Part shown: positions 1 through 8,459 of the stretch, piece by piece | Layout of the letters: every line of letters begins with the position of its first letter | Numbering within the stretch: the stretch's first letter is position 1 | Assembly (NCBI GenBank): GCA_016714765.1 | Contig: JADKCF010000018.1 | Coordinates: 1 to 53,923, forward strand | Origin: Saprospiraceae bacterium | GTDB lineage: Bacteria; Bacteroidota; Bacteroidia; Chitinophagales; Saprospiraceae | Length of the DNA: 53,923 nt | Reading direction: 5' to 3' | Translations under genes and position numbers: made by a program | The notes under the pieces: model-generated | Told to the model about the DNA's origin: nothing | Databases searched by the model: none | What the model saw: only the letters and a program-made list of their open reading frames with translations

Positions 1-2
1 TA

Positions 3-107
3 TTTATTTTTGGATCAAAAAGAAAATTAGGGATAGTAAAGAGAATTCAAAAACAAATTGATAAATTTGGGCTCACTAATGAAGATGTCGTTTTCACAAC
101 TGTTTGA
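3..107 (+). CDS. C-terminal end of an unidentified gene (partial)
   Basis: An open frame enters from the left edge and stops with TGA after 34 residues (FIFGSKRKLG... ending EDVVFTTV). The composition is protein-like, with alternating basic helix and strand residues. The pattern 'KRIQK..DKFGLTNEDVVF' loosely recalls the end of small tautomerase-like proteins, but this is a weak impression. A second frame (79-186) is also open and overlaps the next gene's start, so a frameshift here cannot be excluded. Confidence 0.3.
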   Translation, partial: FIFGSKRKLGIVKRIQKQIDKFGLTNEDVVFTTV

Positions 108-178
108 TTTTGTAGGCGATATGAATACGTTAGTCAGAAGCGTAGGACGACACAACGTAAATAAAAAAACAGACATCT

Positions 179-1111
179 ATGAATAGACTTTTTTTAATAA
201 TTCTTACTTTTTCGCTTTTTGCAATAAATTGTAATGGACAGAAAGTATCTAATCCAAAAATTGAGAAAGTGTTTCTTGACAAAACGGACACAACGAGAAA
301 CTGTTATACAATTATATATCCGTCAAAACTTCCTTGGACAGGATATTAGTTTCTTGTTCTGGTTTTGGAGAAACGGCAAGAAAATGTTCTACAACAAACC
401 GACTTACCTAGCAAATTAGCATTGAACGGAATTTTGACAATTATTCCTACTTTTCAAGACGAAATTTTGTCTTTAGGTGTAGACAGTTTAAGCCAACAAA
501 CTTTTGACAAAATTCTAAAAGATGTAACTTCTAAACACAAACTTATTGACCAAAATTTTTACGTAGGTGGATTTTCAATTGGAGGAAGTTGTGCAATAAA
601 ATATGCTCAAAATTCAAATATCAAACCAATAGCAGTTTTTGCAATTGACCCACCACTGGACTTTGAAAGATTTTATAATTCTGCCAAAAGAGATATTAGA
701 CTTTCAAAAGAAAGTGTAGCCAGTCAAGAGAATATTTATATGATTGACCGACTTGAAAAAGAAACGGGTGGAAATCCGCTTACGCATTTGGCTCAATATT
801 ATAATATTTCTCCATATTCTTTTACCGACACGACACAAACCGAAATTAAAAAACTAATAAATGTACCGTTAAGAATTTATACCGAACCCGACATAAATTG
901 GTGGTTAAAACAACGAGGTGCAGACTTTACGAGTATGAATGCCACCGAATGTTCTGCAATGATTAATGAACTGAATAGACTTGGAAATCAAAATGCAGAA
1001 TTAATAACAACAGAAAATAAAGGTTATAGAAAACCTGACAATAGGACATCCGCATTCTTGGGTATTGTGGATAATGACGAAATAATAAAATGGTTACTAA
1101 TGCAGAAATAA
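179..1111 (+). CDS. Alpha/beta-hydrolase-fold lipoprotein, two compensating frameshifts
   Basis: The ATG at 179 starts a lipoprotein signal peptide (MNRLFLIILTFSLFAINC, lipobox with Cys18). The frame hits TAG at 347, but protein sense continues one frame over (LVSCSGFGETARK, glycine-rich oxyanion-type loop) from about 346 to 383. It then returns to the original frame (VLQQTDLPSKLALNG...) and runs to TAA at 1109-1111. This equals one missing base near 343-347 and one extra A in the A4 run at 381-384. The nucleophile elbow is GFSIGGS (Ser at the centre). The downstream half alone, starting at 365, lacks the signal peptide and oxyanion loop. It is probably a secreted esterase or peptidase-like hydrolase; the substrate is unknown. 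Either sequence error or a decayed gene. Confidence 0.6.
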
Positions 1112-1120
1112 CGCCAGCTG

Positions 1121-1321
1121 CTAACAACTAAGTTTTCGTTTGGTACGAAGTGCCCTACCGCCTTCTTTCAACCTGACTCTTAGCGGCTGGAAGCTGAAAC
1201 CTAGAAAATCAAACTGAACAGGGTAAACTTTAAGGTCGCTCAGCTCTTTCTCAAAATGGCACATCATCACTTGTGACACGGCTTGTTGCATCATTCGATC
1301 GATTAGATAGTAGTAACGCAT
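1121..1321 (-). pseudogene. Remnant of a group II intron reverse transcriptase
   Basis: The 66-residue reading frame joins two recognisable pieces of a group II intron-encoded protein. The first, YYLIDRMMQQAVSQVMMCHFE, resembles the 'VIDRM.QQA..QVL.P.FE' segment of the early RT motifs. The second, QFDFLGFSFQP, resembles the 'FDFLGYTFRPR' segment that lies well over 100 residues further on in intact proteins. The YADD catalytic segment between them is missing, so this is an internally deleted scrap and cannot be active. No intron RNA domain V was recognised next to it. Confidence 0.55.
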
Positions 1322-1507
1322 ATAGGATTGAGTTAATGGTTTAAAGGGGTTCGAGAGTATTTATTTTCGATTTTTTACAGATTTTAAATATTAAAGTTCA
1401 TTTATTTTGTAAAATGGTTTTATCATTGTACTTCAATTAAGTATGCTTGAAGCGAGCAAAATTATTGAGTTAACATCATTTCTTTTAAAAAATCGAAAAT
1501 ATAAAAC

Positions 1508-2748
1508 ATGCAAAAAGGTTAAAAAATCTACTAATTCTTTCTGGGATATTTCTATTAAGTTATACTAATGGCGTATCGCAAAATTTGAAAATTAAAGGTG
1601 AATTTCCAAATCCAAGCTTAACATGGCCATTCCTTTGGGATCTCAAAATTCTTGAAAAAGGTGAATTATTATGTTCTTCTGGTGTAGGTCAAATTTTTAG
1701 TAAAAAAAATGATGTTTGGACTATTATTGATGTTCCAGGGATTGATAAAGAATCAATAAGGGGTGTTGTAAAAGATAAAAATGGTGTAATTTGGGCTGCA
1801 ACAGACGGCCAAGGAATTTCTAGATACAAAGACGGTCAATGGGTAAATTTCAAAAAGGGATCTAATAGCTTACCAACAGATGATTGGATATGCAGCGTTT
1901 TGGACAAAACGGGGAATGTATGGTTCGGTAGTTGGTCAGACGGCTTAGTTAAATATGATGGAAATACTTGGAAATTGTATACAGAATCTAGCAGCCCAAC
2001 AACAGGATTGGCTAGTAATAGCGTTAACGGTATTTTTGTAGATAAAAAGAATACCATTTGGGTTTACTCTTATGGTGATATAACTACCATCAAAGGTACA
2101 ACAATAAAAAAATATAGTCTTGATAATTTAATCGATTTTGGTATTCGAATTAATGATATCTGTCAAGACAAAAGTGGCAAGTATTATATTGCAACATCTA
2201 AAGGAATTGTATCATCCAATGGCACAACGTTCAACCTAGAATCAGCCAGTTTTGGTAATATTGAAGTTGGCTCTATTGCCGTAGATAGTTCTGGGGTTTT
2301 ATGGTATTGTGAAACTTTTAAAGGACTCCATAGATGGGATAAAGGGGTTAAAAATTATTTTGCAGGAACACTTGACAATTTGATACCTTCTCAAACTTTT
2401 TCCATTAAAATTGATAGCGTCAATAGGAAATTGTTAATTGGGAACAAAGGTGCTCAAGTTATATTTATTGATGACTCAGAATTTACATCCAGCACAAAAG
2501 AACAAAACCTACAAGCCAATTTCAATTTAAAAGTAAGCCCAAATCCAACCAGCGGTCTGGTGTATTTTGAAATGGATGATCATGACAATTTTGGGATAGA
2601 TGTAGTAAATATATATGGTCAAAAAGTAAATTGTAACTTTGTAAATAAAACATTAGACTTATCCAATCTTTGTTCTGGAATATATATTGTGCAAATTAAG
2701 GATTTAAATAGGAATGTAAGCAAGCTTGTTAAGCTCCAGAAAATTTAA
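1508..2748 (+). CDS. Secreted two-component-regulator-type beta-propeller with T9SS sorting domain
   Basis: Propeller blades repeat with the pattern 'D..G..W.....G....Y.G..W' (for example VKDKNGVIWAATDGQGISRY and LDKTGNVWFGSWSDGLVKY). At least five repeats are visible. The C-terminal ~80 residues (LKVSPNPTSG... to KLVKLQKI) are a type A T9SS sorting domain, so the protein should cross the outer membrane through the Por system. The frame from 1510 encodes a good signal peptide (KRLKNLLILSGIFLLSYTNG), but the only nearby ATG (1508) is one base out of phase across the A5 run at 1512-1516. The only in-frame start is TTG at 1585, which would skip the signal peptide. A one-base loss in the A run is the simplest explanation. 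Confidence 0.75.
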
Positions 2749-2785
2749 GTGATAAAATCTCTGCCAAAAAAAGAAGAAAATAAGC

Positions 2786-3661
2786 ATGGAGAAGACAAAG
2801 GTTTTTGTTGTAATTTTATTTTTGGTTTCTGTTAATGGATTTTCACAAAAAATTAAGTTTAGTTTGAGCTACGATATAATATCTATTGGAAAAGTAAAAT
2901 ACATTAAATTATTGTGCATTATTCCTAGGGACATTGAAAACACTCAAAAAGTAACACAAATTACTTATTCAATTCAACCTAAAAGAGTATTCGTTAAGAA
3001 AGGGTATAGCTATGCAGAGTTTTTGATACTTAATCCAGAAGTAATAACTCAGATAAATATTGATGTTTCCATGAAACTATATCAAAAAGATTTCTCATAC
3101 GTAAGAAAGTCAAAATTTAGAACAAAAGAAACAATTCTTGGATTTTGAAAAAGAAAAGTACATAGACAGTAATAAAAAAATATTAAAGAGAAAGCTGCTG
3201 AACTAAAATCTACAGACACTCTCACAACTCTTCAAAATATTTATTATTTTGTCAAACAGCATATAAAGTATAAATATCATTCTTATTCAATAGGAGCTAA
3301 CAAAGCTTTGAAGACTAAAACAGGTGATTGTACCGAGTATTCTGATCTTTTCGTAGCACTGTGTCGCGCTAATAATATACCTGCAAGGACTGTTTACGGT
3401 TATGTATCAAAATACGGCAAATTAGCAAAACATACTTGGGTCGAAGTTTTTATAAATAAGTATGGCTGGGTGCGATTCGAACCTACACCTGGAAATTCTT
3501 CTAATTTTTATGTGATGATACAAGATTATATTCAATTATCTGAATTGAGGCATGACCCAATATTAAAAGATTATAATTATATTTATTGGGAATACCAAAG
3601 TGAGCTTGGCGCAAAAGTCATACTCCAGGATAATTTCAGCTTAATCAAACAAAAGGATTGA
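2786..3661 (+). CDS. Transglutaminase-like secreted protein, two compensating frameshifts
   Basis: The N-terminal part (from 2786) has a signal peptide (MEKTKVFVVILFLVSVNGFS) and a beta-rich domain. The C-terminal part is a transglutaminase/protease-like core: Cys in KTKTGDCTEYSDLF, His in KHTWVEVF, Asp/Glu-type third position near 'RFEPTPG'. Between them the sense moves to another frame at about 3112-3130 (QNLEQKKQFLDFEKEKYID) and returns after the A7 run at 3174-3180 (KEKAAELKSTDTLTTLQNIYYF). One extra and one missing base would restore a protein of about 290 residues. The gene directly follows the propeller gene (37 bp gap) and may be co-transcribed with it. The two fragments alone (2786-3148, 3308-3661) would not be functional. 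Confidence 0.6.
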
Positions 3662-3702
3662 AAAAAGGTGGGAGTTTTATAGTAAAGGATTCTAAGGTCT
3701 AA

Positions 3703-3791
3703 AAAAAAATATCTCAATGGATCAGAAGAACGGGAGCTAAATGAATTATTGTAAAACCCGGAAGATTTGGAGGAACTTATGACCGGATAAT
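3703..3791 (+). pseudogene. Scrap of a KilA-N-domain protein
   Basis: Translation gives SQWIRRTGAK, a stop (TGA at 3742), then IIVKPGRFGGTYD. KilA-N proteins of phages and Bacteroidota carry 'W(I)..T.A.GI..K.GRYGGT.AH.DIA'. The TGA falls where GGA (Gly) is expected, which would be a single-base nonsense change. The frame is closed just upstream (TAA at 3700) and the family's N- and C-terminal parts are absent. Confidence 0.45.
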
Positions 3792-3802
3792 GCTAACTGA
3801 CA

Positions 3803-4771
3803 TCATGCCATTTTTGCCCTGCCAAGATACCTGAAAAGCACCATTCCTGTCAGTATGATCATCAATGAAAATATACTAAGCAGCCATCCTGGCCTGATTA
3901 CATATATAGCACCTGCATATTGGATTAAAAAAATAAAATATAGAAAATTGGAAAAGGTTTTGTTGGATATTTTGCTCATTACGTAGGTGCCCAAAGGTGC
4001 AAAAAAAATCACAATGGGAATACAGGATAACCACATCTGATAAGACTTGTGGTTGATGTCCTGCAAAATAAGGCCGTGCAGTGCAAAGCCCAGAATGGTT
4101 TCTATTGTCATAATAATGATGCTGGAAGGTGTCGCTACTTTTTCGTCTATTTTGTAATAAATAACCATCAGGCAGAATGTAAAAATATTGATCCCAGTAC
4201 CGAATAAAGATGAGATGAGTCCTCCTATTATTCCAAACATGACCAGAAAAGCTACATCCTTTTTTCTCAAGTACGCCAGTTTATCAAGAATTTTTCTGGT
4301 CTGGTTTCTATTCTCAATGAATAAAATGATACCAAATGACAACCAAAGTGAAACAAATATAAGCTTTGCCAGCAATGGCTGGACGAGCGGAATCAGATAA
4401 TACGTACCGAGCAATAAACCCACTACCCCACCCAAAGTGACGTATTTTATATATTGCCAATCTACCGGTATTTTCCTGTTCAAAATAAAAATTGTAGCTG
4501 CTGTCATGCCTATACTCTGTATAGCAAAGGCAAAATTTCTGGCCACATCAGGCATGATGCCCAGATACAATGTAAAGATAGGATAAGCTACAGATGCACT
4601 GCCTTCAGGGCTGGATCCTGCGATAAATGATCCGAAAATCATCGTCACCATCACGAATATATTTTCTTTCAGGATATAAAAAAGATGGTGACTCTGCATA
4701 TACCAAAACCAAACCGACAAAACGATAACCAAATAAGCAAAAAAAAGGACAGGATATTTTTTGAAACTCAC
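3803..4771 (-). CDS. Sulfite exporter TauE/SafE family membrane protein
   Basis: 322 residues with about nine hydrophobic segments and the family's two-half layout: FGSFIAGSSPEGSASVAYP in the first half and GIIGGLISSLFGTGINIF in the second. These two Gly-rich signatures are typical of the TauE/SafE (DUF81) permeases, which move small sulfur- or carbon-containing anions across the inner membrane. The substrate cannot be inferred. It stands alone, convergent with the decayed stretch to its left and divergent from the coiled-coil gene at 4848. Confidence 0.8.
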   Translation of the reverse strand: MSFKKYPVLFFAYLVIVLSVWFWYMQSHHLFYILKENIFVMVTMIFGSFIAGSSPEGSASVAYPIFTLYLGIMPDVARNFAFAIQSIGMTAATIFILNRKIPVDWQYIKYVTLGGVVGLLLGTYYLIPLVQPLLAKLIFVSLWLSFGIILFIENRNQTRKILDKLAYLRKKDVAFLVMFGIIGGLISSLFGTGINIFTFCLMVIYYKIDEKVATPSSIIIMTIETILGFALHGLILQDINHKSYQMWLSCIPIVIFFAPLGTYVMSKISNKTFSNFLYFIFLIQYAGAIYVIRPGWLLSIFSLMIILTGMVLFRYLGRAKMA

Positions 4772-4847
4772 AGTTTTAGCATTGACTGAATAAAAAAGAC
4801 TAATTTTACTTCCAAATTTATTGTGTACTAAAATTAAGATTTGACAT

Positions 4848-5258
4848 ATGGATCATCAGGACCAAATCATCGATAGTATAAAAGCCGAACAGGAATATAT
4901 CAGAAATATTCAGGTCAGCCTCTATGAAAACTTCAATATCCTGCTCGAAAATCAAAAAAACAAAGTCGAAAATCAGGATATAGTCATCCAAAACCAAAGC
5001 CTTATCATCAGAAATCAGGATGTCATCGTCAACAATCAAATCAACATCATCAAAAACCAAAAACAGATTGTCGAAAACCAGGTGACACTTTCTGCTATCC
5101 TAAAAACACAGGCAAAATTACTCTATTTAATGGAAAATATATCAGGAAATAAAAAAACACAGGCAGAGGTAAACGATGCAGTGACAGATATTTTTATGGA
5201 ATGTAAAACCCAGTTTGAAAATGGTACAATCAATATGTACGATCTCAATACAAAATAA
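4848..5258 (+). CDS. Small coiled-coil protein with seven NQ heptads
   Basis: 136 residues, no signal peptide and no recognised domain. Residues 35-78 contain 'Asn-Gln' exactly every seven residues (35, 42, 49, 56, 63, 70, 77), and Asn28 adds an eighth Asn in phase. The residue three before each Asn is Leu/Val/Ile in all but one heptad (Lys39). This gives a repeating [L/I/V]-x-x-N-Q-x-x unit: a coiled coil with hydrophobic a and Asn d positions. The last ~45 residues (AKLLYLMENISGN... to YDLNTK) are non-repetitive and helical. It is convergent with the XRE regulator at 5311, which also has a coiled-coil tail. Function unknown. Confidence 0.75.
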   Translation: MDHQDQIIDSIKAEQEYIRNIQVSLYENFNILLENQKNKVENQDIVIQNQSLIIRNQDVIVNNQINIIKNQKQIVENQVTLSAILKTQAKLLYLMENISGNKKTQAEVNDAVTDIFMECKTQFENGTINMYDLNTK

Positions 5259-5310
5259 TCAGCAAAACTCATCTCCATGGATGGGATTTAATATTGGGAT
5301 TTCAGACTTA

Positions 5311-5781
5311 TCAACTGAAATTCTTTTGCTGCTCTTCCAATAATTTGATATTGATCTTGAGTGTCTTATTTTCAGCTTCCCTGCTCTCCAGCAGTTGTTT
5401 GAGCATCTGTATCTGCAGCTGAGTACTTTCCAGTTTTTGTGCGAGGAGTTTGAGATTAAACACATACTTCTCATTTTCCAGCTCTACATTTTTTATCCTT
5501 TCTACCGCATCATCCTTTTTTCTGGTCAGAACATCGTTGTTATTTTCAAATAATTCCGATATTTCGGAATTATACAAGTCGTCCATAGGCACATCAAAGA
5601 AGCTGCTGATCTTTTGCACGACATCCAAACTTGGCAAAGTATGCCCTATTTCGTAGTCTGATATGGCGCTTTTGCTGATTTTAAGAGCATCACTTAAACT
5701 CAGAAGCGTCATTTTTTTAGCTTTTCTGAGAAATCTTACATTTTTACCAAAAAAATATTCCGTTTTATTGGAAATTTCCAT
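5311..5781 (-). CDS. XRE-family transcriptional regulator with coiled-coil tail
   Basis: 156 residues. Positions ~12-68 form a Cro/C1-type helix-turn-helix (NVRFLRKAKKMTLLSLSDAL, then KSAISDYEIGHTLPSLDVVQ, then ISSFFDVPMDDLY). The C-terminal half (from about residue 90) is a long Glu/Lys/Leu-rich coiled coil ending EEQQKNFS, probably for oligomerisation. A likely -7 box (TACATTTG) lies 41 bp upstream. The target is unknown; the neighbouring 4848 gene is a candidate because of the shared coiled-coil character, but that is inference. Confidence 0.85.
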   Translation of the reverse strand: MEISNKTEYFFGKNVRFLRKAKKMTLLSLSDALKISKSAISDYEIGHTLPSLDVVQKISSFFDVPMDDLYNSEISELFENNNDVLTRKKDDAVERIKNVELENEKYVFNLKLLAQKLESTQLQIQMLKQLLESREAENKTLKINIKLLEEQQKNFS

Positions 5782-5821
5782 TATTCCACTACTTTTGCCT
5801 TGTCAATCAATTTTTACATTA

Positions 5822-5829
5822 CAAATGTA
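5822..5829 (-). promoter_or_regulatory. Bacteroidota -7 box TACATTTG upstream of the XRE gene
   Basis: The minus strand reads TACATTTG, an exact match to the Bacteroidota TAnnTTTG -7 element, 40 bp before the start at 5781. No clear -33 TTG was seen at the usual spacing. Confidence 0.45.
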
Positions 5830-5901
5830 GCGTTTTTTACCCATTTTTTCTAAGAAAATCAGATGGATTAATTCTTAAACCAACCAAAACAAAAATTTTC
5901 T

Positions 5902-6861
5902 ATGTACTCAGCCATTCTTAGATTAGGTAATTTCATCGGCTTATTGTTTATGACCATATTCGTTGCATTAGCTACTTTATCAAAAACCGAAGCTCAGACA
6001 CCGTCAGATGCGCTTATGATGAAGAAAAGTGAATTATGTATAGCTGCTTTATATCAGCATGATACCTGGGATCACTATTGGGAAGGTACCTTATTAAGGG
6101 AAAATCTCAATATAGGTACACTGACTAGAACAAATGTAATGCCTATGATAGCGTATGGCATTACCGAAAGACTAAATGTCATATTATCCTTACCATATGT
6201 ATCCACATCCGCTTCAGGTGGACAAATGGCAGGCGTCTCAGGCTTCCAGGATTTTAGCATTTTTGCAAAGTACAAAATTTTAAATCTAGAAAAAACCAGT
6301 GGTTCATTTCAGACATTCGGAACTGTGGGCTATAGCCTGCCTGCCACATCTTATTTGTCAGATTATATGCCATTAAATTTAGGGCTTGGAACCAATGAGC
6401 TTTCTGCAAGAGTGATTATGAAATATGAACACAATTCTGGCCTCTATCTACGAGGTAGTTTTGCTTACCTATACAGAACGACTACTGAAACAGAGAGAGA
6501 TTACTATTATGCAGACAAAGGCATATATTCAAGTACCATGGATGTACCCAATACGACTACTGTAGATGGCGCGTTGGGTGCTTGGCTGTTTGACAGAAGC
6601 ATACAGCTGGAAGTCGGAGCAGTAAAGAACACAGCACAGTCTGGAGATGATATCAGAAGACAAAATGCACCTCAACCCACCAATAAAATGAATATGTCCA
6701 ATGTCAATGCTTACCTGAGATTTTTTCCAAAATTTTTTAGTGGTTTCAGCATTATAGCGGGATATACCCAAGTACTAGAAGGTAGAAACATCGGTAAATC
6801 TACCATTTTGACTGGAGGTCTTACATACCAATTCAGTACAAAAAAACAAATAGCCCAATAA
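5902..6861 (+). CDS. Outer-membrane beta-barrel protein, channel/transporter-like
   Basis: 319 residues with an N-terminal signal peptide ending around KTEAQT. The rest is built of alternating amphipathic strands (for example LNVILSLPYVSTSASGG, SFQTFGTVGYSLPATSY, FSIIAGYTQVLEGRN). It closes with an aromatic-rich terminal strand (GGLTYQFSTKK). The style fits the 'putative MetA-pathway of phenol degradation'/transporter group of outer-membrane proteins. It is followed after 21 bp by the haloperoxidase-like gene and then by another barrel gene, so the three probably form one operon. Confidence 0.6.
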   Translation: MYSAILRLGNFIGLLFMTIFVALATLSKTEAQTPSDALMMKKSELCIAALYQHDTWDHYWEGTLLRENLNIGTLTRTNVMPMIAYGITERLNVILSLPYVSTSASGGQMAGVSGFQDFSIFAKYKILNLEKTSGSFQTFGTVGYSLPATSYLSDYMPLNLGLGTNELSARVIMKYEHNSGLYLRGSFAYLYRTTTETERDYYYADKGIYSSTMDVPNTTTVDGALGAWLFDRSIQLEVGAVKNTAQSGDDIRRQNAPQPTNKMNMSNVNAYLRFFPKFFSGFSIIAGYTQVLEGRNIGKSTILTGGLTYQFSTKKQIAQ

Positions 6862-6882
6862 TCTAAAAATCCATATCAAAAA

Positions 6883-8418
6883 ATGAAGACATTAAAATAT
6901 ACCCTCTTTCTTATAACATTACTTACTGTATTATTTATTTCTTGTTCAAAAGACTACCCTACTGGCAGCGAGTTTGATCCATACACATTTAGTGGTACCG
7001 ACCAAAATGGTGGGGAATGGAAACCCATCCTGCTTACCAGCAACGAGCAAATAATCATTGATGCACCAAGCAGTACCACTTCTGATGCCTACAAAGCTGA
7101 ATTGGGTGCGATGAAAACAGCTATATCTTCTAATGCTGAAGCAGATGCAATTGCTTATTGGGGCAATAATCCTATCGTGAGATGGAATGAGATAGCCAGA
7201 GAACTGGCTGCAAAATACAACCTCACACCAGCGCCTAATGCAGATGGGACTTATCCGGCTCCGAGTGCGGCAAAACCCGATGTGTATCCATACTTTCCTT
7301 TTGCACATCCACCATATGCATGTAGAGCATTTGCATATCTTAGTACTGCCCAATTGGATGGTTTGATAGCTGCATGGCACTATAAATACAAATTCAATCG
7401 ACCAGCAGTACACATTACAGACAATACCATCAAATCGGCATTCCCTACAAATGACCTGCCTTCATATCCATCAGATGGTGCTGTAATTGCAGCAGTGTCC
7501 AGAGATATTCTGTCTGCCCTCTTCCCTTTAGAAAAACAATATATAAAAGATAAAGCAGATGAAATGAAAAGAAGCTTGATAGCTGCCGGCATCAATGTAG
7601 AAAGTGATATCAGCGCCGGTGACTCCCTGGGTCGTGGTATAGCAAAAGTATTCCTAAAGCGTGCTTCTACAGATGGAATGTCAAAAGCTCAAGTTTCCAA
7701 AGCTGTATCAGATTCATTGAGAACAGTAGCTTTGGCAAGATTTGGTTGGGAATGGTCCAATCAAGAATCACCACAGAGACCTGTAGGTATAGCACCATTT
7801 TATGGAAAACTTAAATTATGGTCAGTACCAAATGTAGAATCTGTAAGACCCCTCCCTCCTCCTGCACCCGGGTCTGCTGACTTTAATAAAGCCGCAGACG
7901 AATTAAAAACTATAGCAGCAAATCTGACTAATGAGCAGAGAAGAATTGCCAACTGGTGGTCAGATGGATTAGGCACCTACACACCTCCGGGACATTGGAA
8001 TAGAGTTGCAACAGACAATATCATAAAATATAAAATGAACCCTCTCAGATCGGCAAGAGTATTCGCATATCTCAATATGGCCATCCAGGATGCAGGTATT
8101 AGTTGCTGGGATGCAAAATACTATTACCACTACCCAAGACCTATACAATCGATGATTGGGTTCAAAACCATCTTGGGCACTCCCAATTTTCCAAGTTACA
8201 CTTCGGGGCATAGCACTTTTTCGGCAGCAGCAGCGACATTCTTATCATATATATTTCCTGCTGAAAAAACTCAATTCGATGCAATGGCTCATGAAGCTTC
8301 AGAGTCCAGGATATATGGTGGCATACATTTCCGTTTCGATTGCGAAGCAGGACTGGAAGCAGGTAAAAAAATAGCTGAGTTTACTATTCAAAAAGCTATT
8401 ACTGACGGCTCTAATTAA
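6883..8418 (+). CDS. Vanadium-dependent haloperoxidase / PAP2 acid-phosphatase family lipoprotein
   Basis: 511 residues with lipoprotein signal (lipobox LFISC, Cys21). The C-terminal part carries the full PAP2/haloperoxidase signature: YPRPIQS (arginine loop), PSYTSGHSTFS (the motif containing the acid-base His), and SRIYGGIHFRFD (vanadate- or phosphate-binding Arg and His). The middle of the protein carries a weaker copy of the same layout: YKFNRP, PSYPSDGA, then GINVESDISAGDSLGRGIAK. There the catalytic His is replaced by Asp-Gly and the last His is lost. The protein therefore looks like a tandem PAP2 duplication with a dead first half. It acts outside the inner membrane; peroxidase and phosphatase activities cannot be told apart from sequence. 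Confidence 0.8.
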   Translation: MKTLKYTLFLITLLTVLFISCSKDYPTGSEFDPYTFSGTDQNGGEWKPILLTSNEQIIIDAPSSTTSDAYKAELGAMKTAISSNAEADAIAYWGNNPIVRWNEIARELAAKYNLTPAPNADGTYPAPSAAKPDVYPYFPFAHPPYACRAFAYLSTAQLDGLIAAWHYKYKFNRPAVHITDNTIKSAFPTNDLPSYPSDGAVIAAVSRDILSALFPLEKQYIKDKADEMKRSLIAAGINVESDISAGDSLGRGIAKVFLKRASTDGMSKAQVSKAVSDSLRTVALARFGWEWSNQESPQRPVGIAPFYGKLKLWSVPNVESVRPLPPPAPGSADFNKAADELKTIAANLTNEQRRIANWWSDGLGTYTPPGHWNRVATDNIIKYKMNPLRSARVFAYLNMAIQDAGISCWDAKYYYHYPRPIQSMIGFKTILGTPNFPSYTSGHSTFSAAAATFLSYIFPAEKTQFDAMAHEASESRIYGGIHFRFDCEAGLEAGKKIAEFTIQKAITDGSN

Positions 8419-8459
8419 AAAATCATCTCTTAATATTAATATTTCAATCAATTATTATC

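Noticed and set aside
3742..3744. Selenocysteine or read-through at the TGA in the KilA-N scrap
   Set aside because: No SECIS-like hairpin, and the domain is truncated at both ends anyway.
4818..5060. Antisense 80-codon Asp-rich frame
   Set aside because: It is the complement of the NQ heptads; the acidic run arises from the repeat on the other strand.
4929..5096. Short repeats that could suggest a CRISPR array
   Set aside because: The period is 21 bases, encodes in-frame NQ heptads and has no spacers; it is a coiled-coil gene.
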